28,755 nucleotides of DNA from contig JAWQRN010000519.1 of NCBI GenBank assembly GCA_033557685.1, positions 1 through 28,755 on the forward strand, in the 5' to 3' direction. The translations under genes and the position numbers were made by a program. The notes below the pieces were generated by a model, which made no database searches, had not been told where the DNA came from, and was given only the letters and a program-made list of their open reading frames with translations. The DNA comes from Sperchopsis tessellata. Lineage: Eukaryota > Arthropoda > Insecta > Coleoptera > Hydrophilidae. Within the stretch, counting starts at the first letter, position 1. Each line of letters opens with the position of its first letter. This document shows positions 27,904-28,755 of this stretch, in pieces.

Positions 27904-28249
27904 TATATGTATAATTAAGGAAGGTCCAGTAAGGAAACAACGAACTACCTAAAAAAGTTTAATCATAAACTAGTCGACCGGTTTCGAGGCATCTTCAGGA
28001 CAAACTAGTTAATAAAGATAATACAATCAAGAACAAATGAGAACATGCAACAAACAAAAGTTTGTTCATCTTTTGTGTTGCCTTTTGACTTGATGCATGT
28101 TCTCATTTGTTCCTGATATTATTATCTTTATTAATTAGTTTGTCCTGAAGATGAGGCGCGATGCCTCAAAACCGGTCGACTTGTTTATGATTAAACTTTT
28201 TTAGATAGTTGGTTGTTTCCTTATTGTACCTTCCTTAATTATATATATA
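27904..28249. mobile_element. Foldback element with a hammerhead-like motif in each arm
   Basis: The arms 27904..28060 and 28070..28249 are long, close inverted copies joined by a short centre (28061..28069). The outer part reads ATAATTAAGGAAGGT and the inner part GAACAAATGAGAACATGCA. Each arm contains CCTGAAGATG-(stem)-CTCRAAACCGGTCGAC: plus at 28144..28180, minus at 27972..28000. The left arm lacks about 12 bases of the stem region that the right arm keeps. No coding frame. The mechanism of movement is unknown; the motif family also occurs with Penelope-type ends. Confidence 0.85.
28142..28180 (+). ncRNA. Hammerhead-ribozyme-like motif
   Basis: From 5' to 3': GTC (28142..28144), CTGAAGA (28145..28151, fits the CUGANGA box), an extra T, GAGGC-GCGAT-GCCTC (28153..28167, a perfect 5-bp hairpin), AAAAC (28168..28172, in place of GAAAC), a self-complementary ACCGGT (28171..28176), C28177 at the expected cleavage position, and GAC (28178..28180) pairing with GTC. 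The G-to-A change in the GAAA box and the extra T argue against activity in this copy. The left foldback arm keeps GAAAC but has lost the hairpin. Confidence 0.5.
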
Positions 28250-28664
28250 AAATATATAAGGCTGTATTCAAAATTTAACCCAGTGACTTTTAAGATTAAG
28301 ACTAGCAGTTCCTATAGAATTTAAATGCAACTCGCAATTAACATCTTTAAAATACAAGCTGATAGGTTTGTGTAAGTATATTAATAATTTTGTATAGCTT
28401 ATCACAATCATGTTTAGATAACCTCAAAAAAAACCGCTCTAAGTTTAAAACTATAAACTTATGTTTTAAACTGCATACACAGTATTTATTTTGAACTGCA
28501 ATATTAGATAAGTACCCGTCTTAAATGGCTTACATTACATACTTTGTTTATTAAAACAAAGCCCAATGACTTTTTGTGCATGAAGTTGCACTCATGAGAA
28601 GCAGTATTCTTCGAAACACTGTGTATCTTGTATTTGTGTTGATTTTGCAACAGTGTAATTTTAT
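28250..28664. other. Intergenic DNA, nothing recognised
   Basis: AT-rich DNA between the foldback and the terminal-repeat edge. No gene or repeat delimited. Confidence 0.5.
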
Positions 28665-28755
28665 ATGAATGTTGTTTTCGGGTGGAAACCGTTTAGAGGC
28701 TCTGACAAGTGCCGACGTTTCGTCCACTGTTGCAAGGGACATTTTCAAGGCGAGT
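28665..28755 (-). repeat. Edge of a second Penelope-type terminal repeat
   Basis: The reverse complement matches 14681..14770 closely, including the end at about ACATTCATA. This copy keeps GGACGAAACGTCGGC (minus strand, 28711..28725) and the GTCCC partner (minus, 28736..28740), but the upstream box reads CTTGAAA rather than CTGANGA. The element body, if present, lies beyond the window end in this orientation. Confidence 0.75.

Overview
Organism. The window is AT-rich eukaryotic DNA with long introns, canonical GT-AG splice sites and an AATAAA poly(A) signal. It is crowded with decayed transposable elements (RTE-like and other LINEs, BEL/Pao, Penelope-like, several hAT lineages, MITEs and foldbacks). 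This mix points to an arthropod, most likely an insect with a fairly large, repeat-rich genome. I cannot name the species.

The gene. I can support one protein-coding gene, on the + strand, filling most of the window. Six coding exons (232..375, 14994..15092, 15462..15908, 16110..16440, 16731..17053, 22018..22266) join in frame across introns of about 14.6 kb, 0.4, 0.2, 0.3 and 5 kb. They give a 530-residue protein if ATG 232 is the start. The product has a low-complexity, acidic, Ser/Thr/Pro-rich N-terminus of about 110 residues. It then has two tandem copies of a roughly 205-215-residue domain, offset by exactly 215 residues at matching landmarks. I do not recognise the domain, and it is the main unexplained object here.

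Intron 1 (376..14993) holds a foldback (1437..1828), a nearly complete but inactivated ZMYM1/DUF4371-type hAT transposon with TIRs and an 8-bp target duplication (3691..5450), two MITE-like inverted-repeat elements (6564..6974 and 7892..8208), an RTE-like LINE 3' fragment (8816..9935, minus), a small hAT relic near 11640..11800, a 192-bp tandem duplication with a conserved hairpin (13571..13957), and a Penelope-like GIY-YIG endonuclease fragment with its 3' terminal repeat (about 14090..14770).

Intron 5 (17054..22017) is mostly TE debris on the minus strand: a LINE fragment, a hAT fragment and a long BEL/Pao relic. Downstream of the gene are a Jockey-like LINE 3' fragment (23085..23835, minus), a 308-bp hAT-type MITE filled with ATCGAT-centred repeats (25455..25762), a ZBED5-like hAT relic (25880..27235, plus), a second foldback (27904..28249), and the edge of another Penelope-type terminal repeat (28665..28755, minus).

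Cross-cutting signal. Foldback and Penelope-type sequences share a hammerhead-ribozyme-like architecture: a CTGAAGA box, a short stem, GAAAC and a self-complementary stem III ending in GTC. It is clearest at 28142..28180. None of the TE coding regions looks intact.
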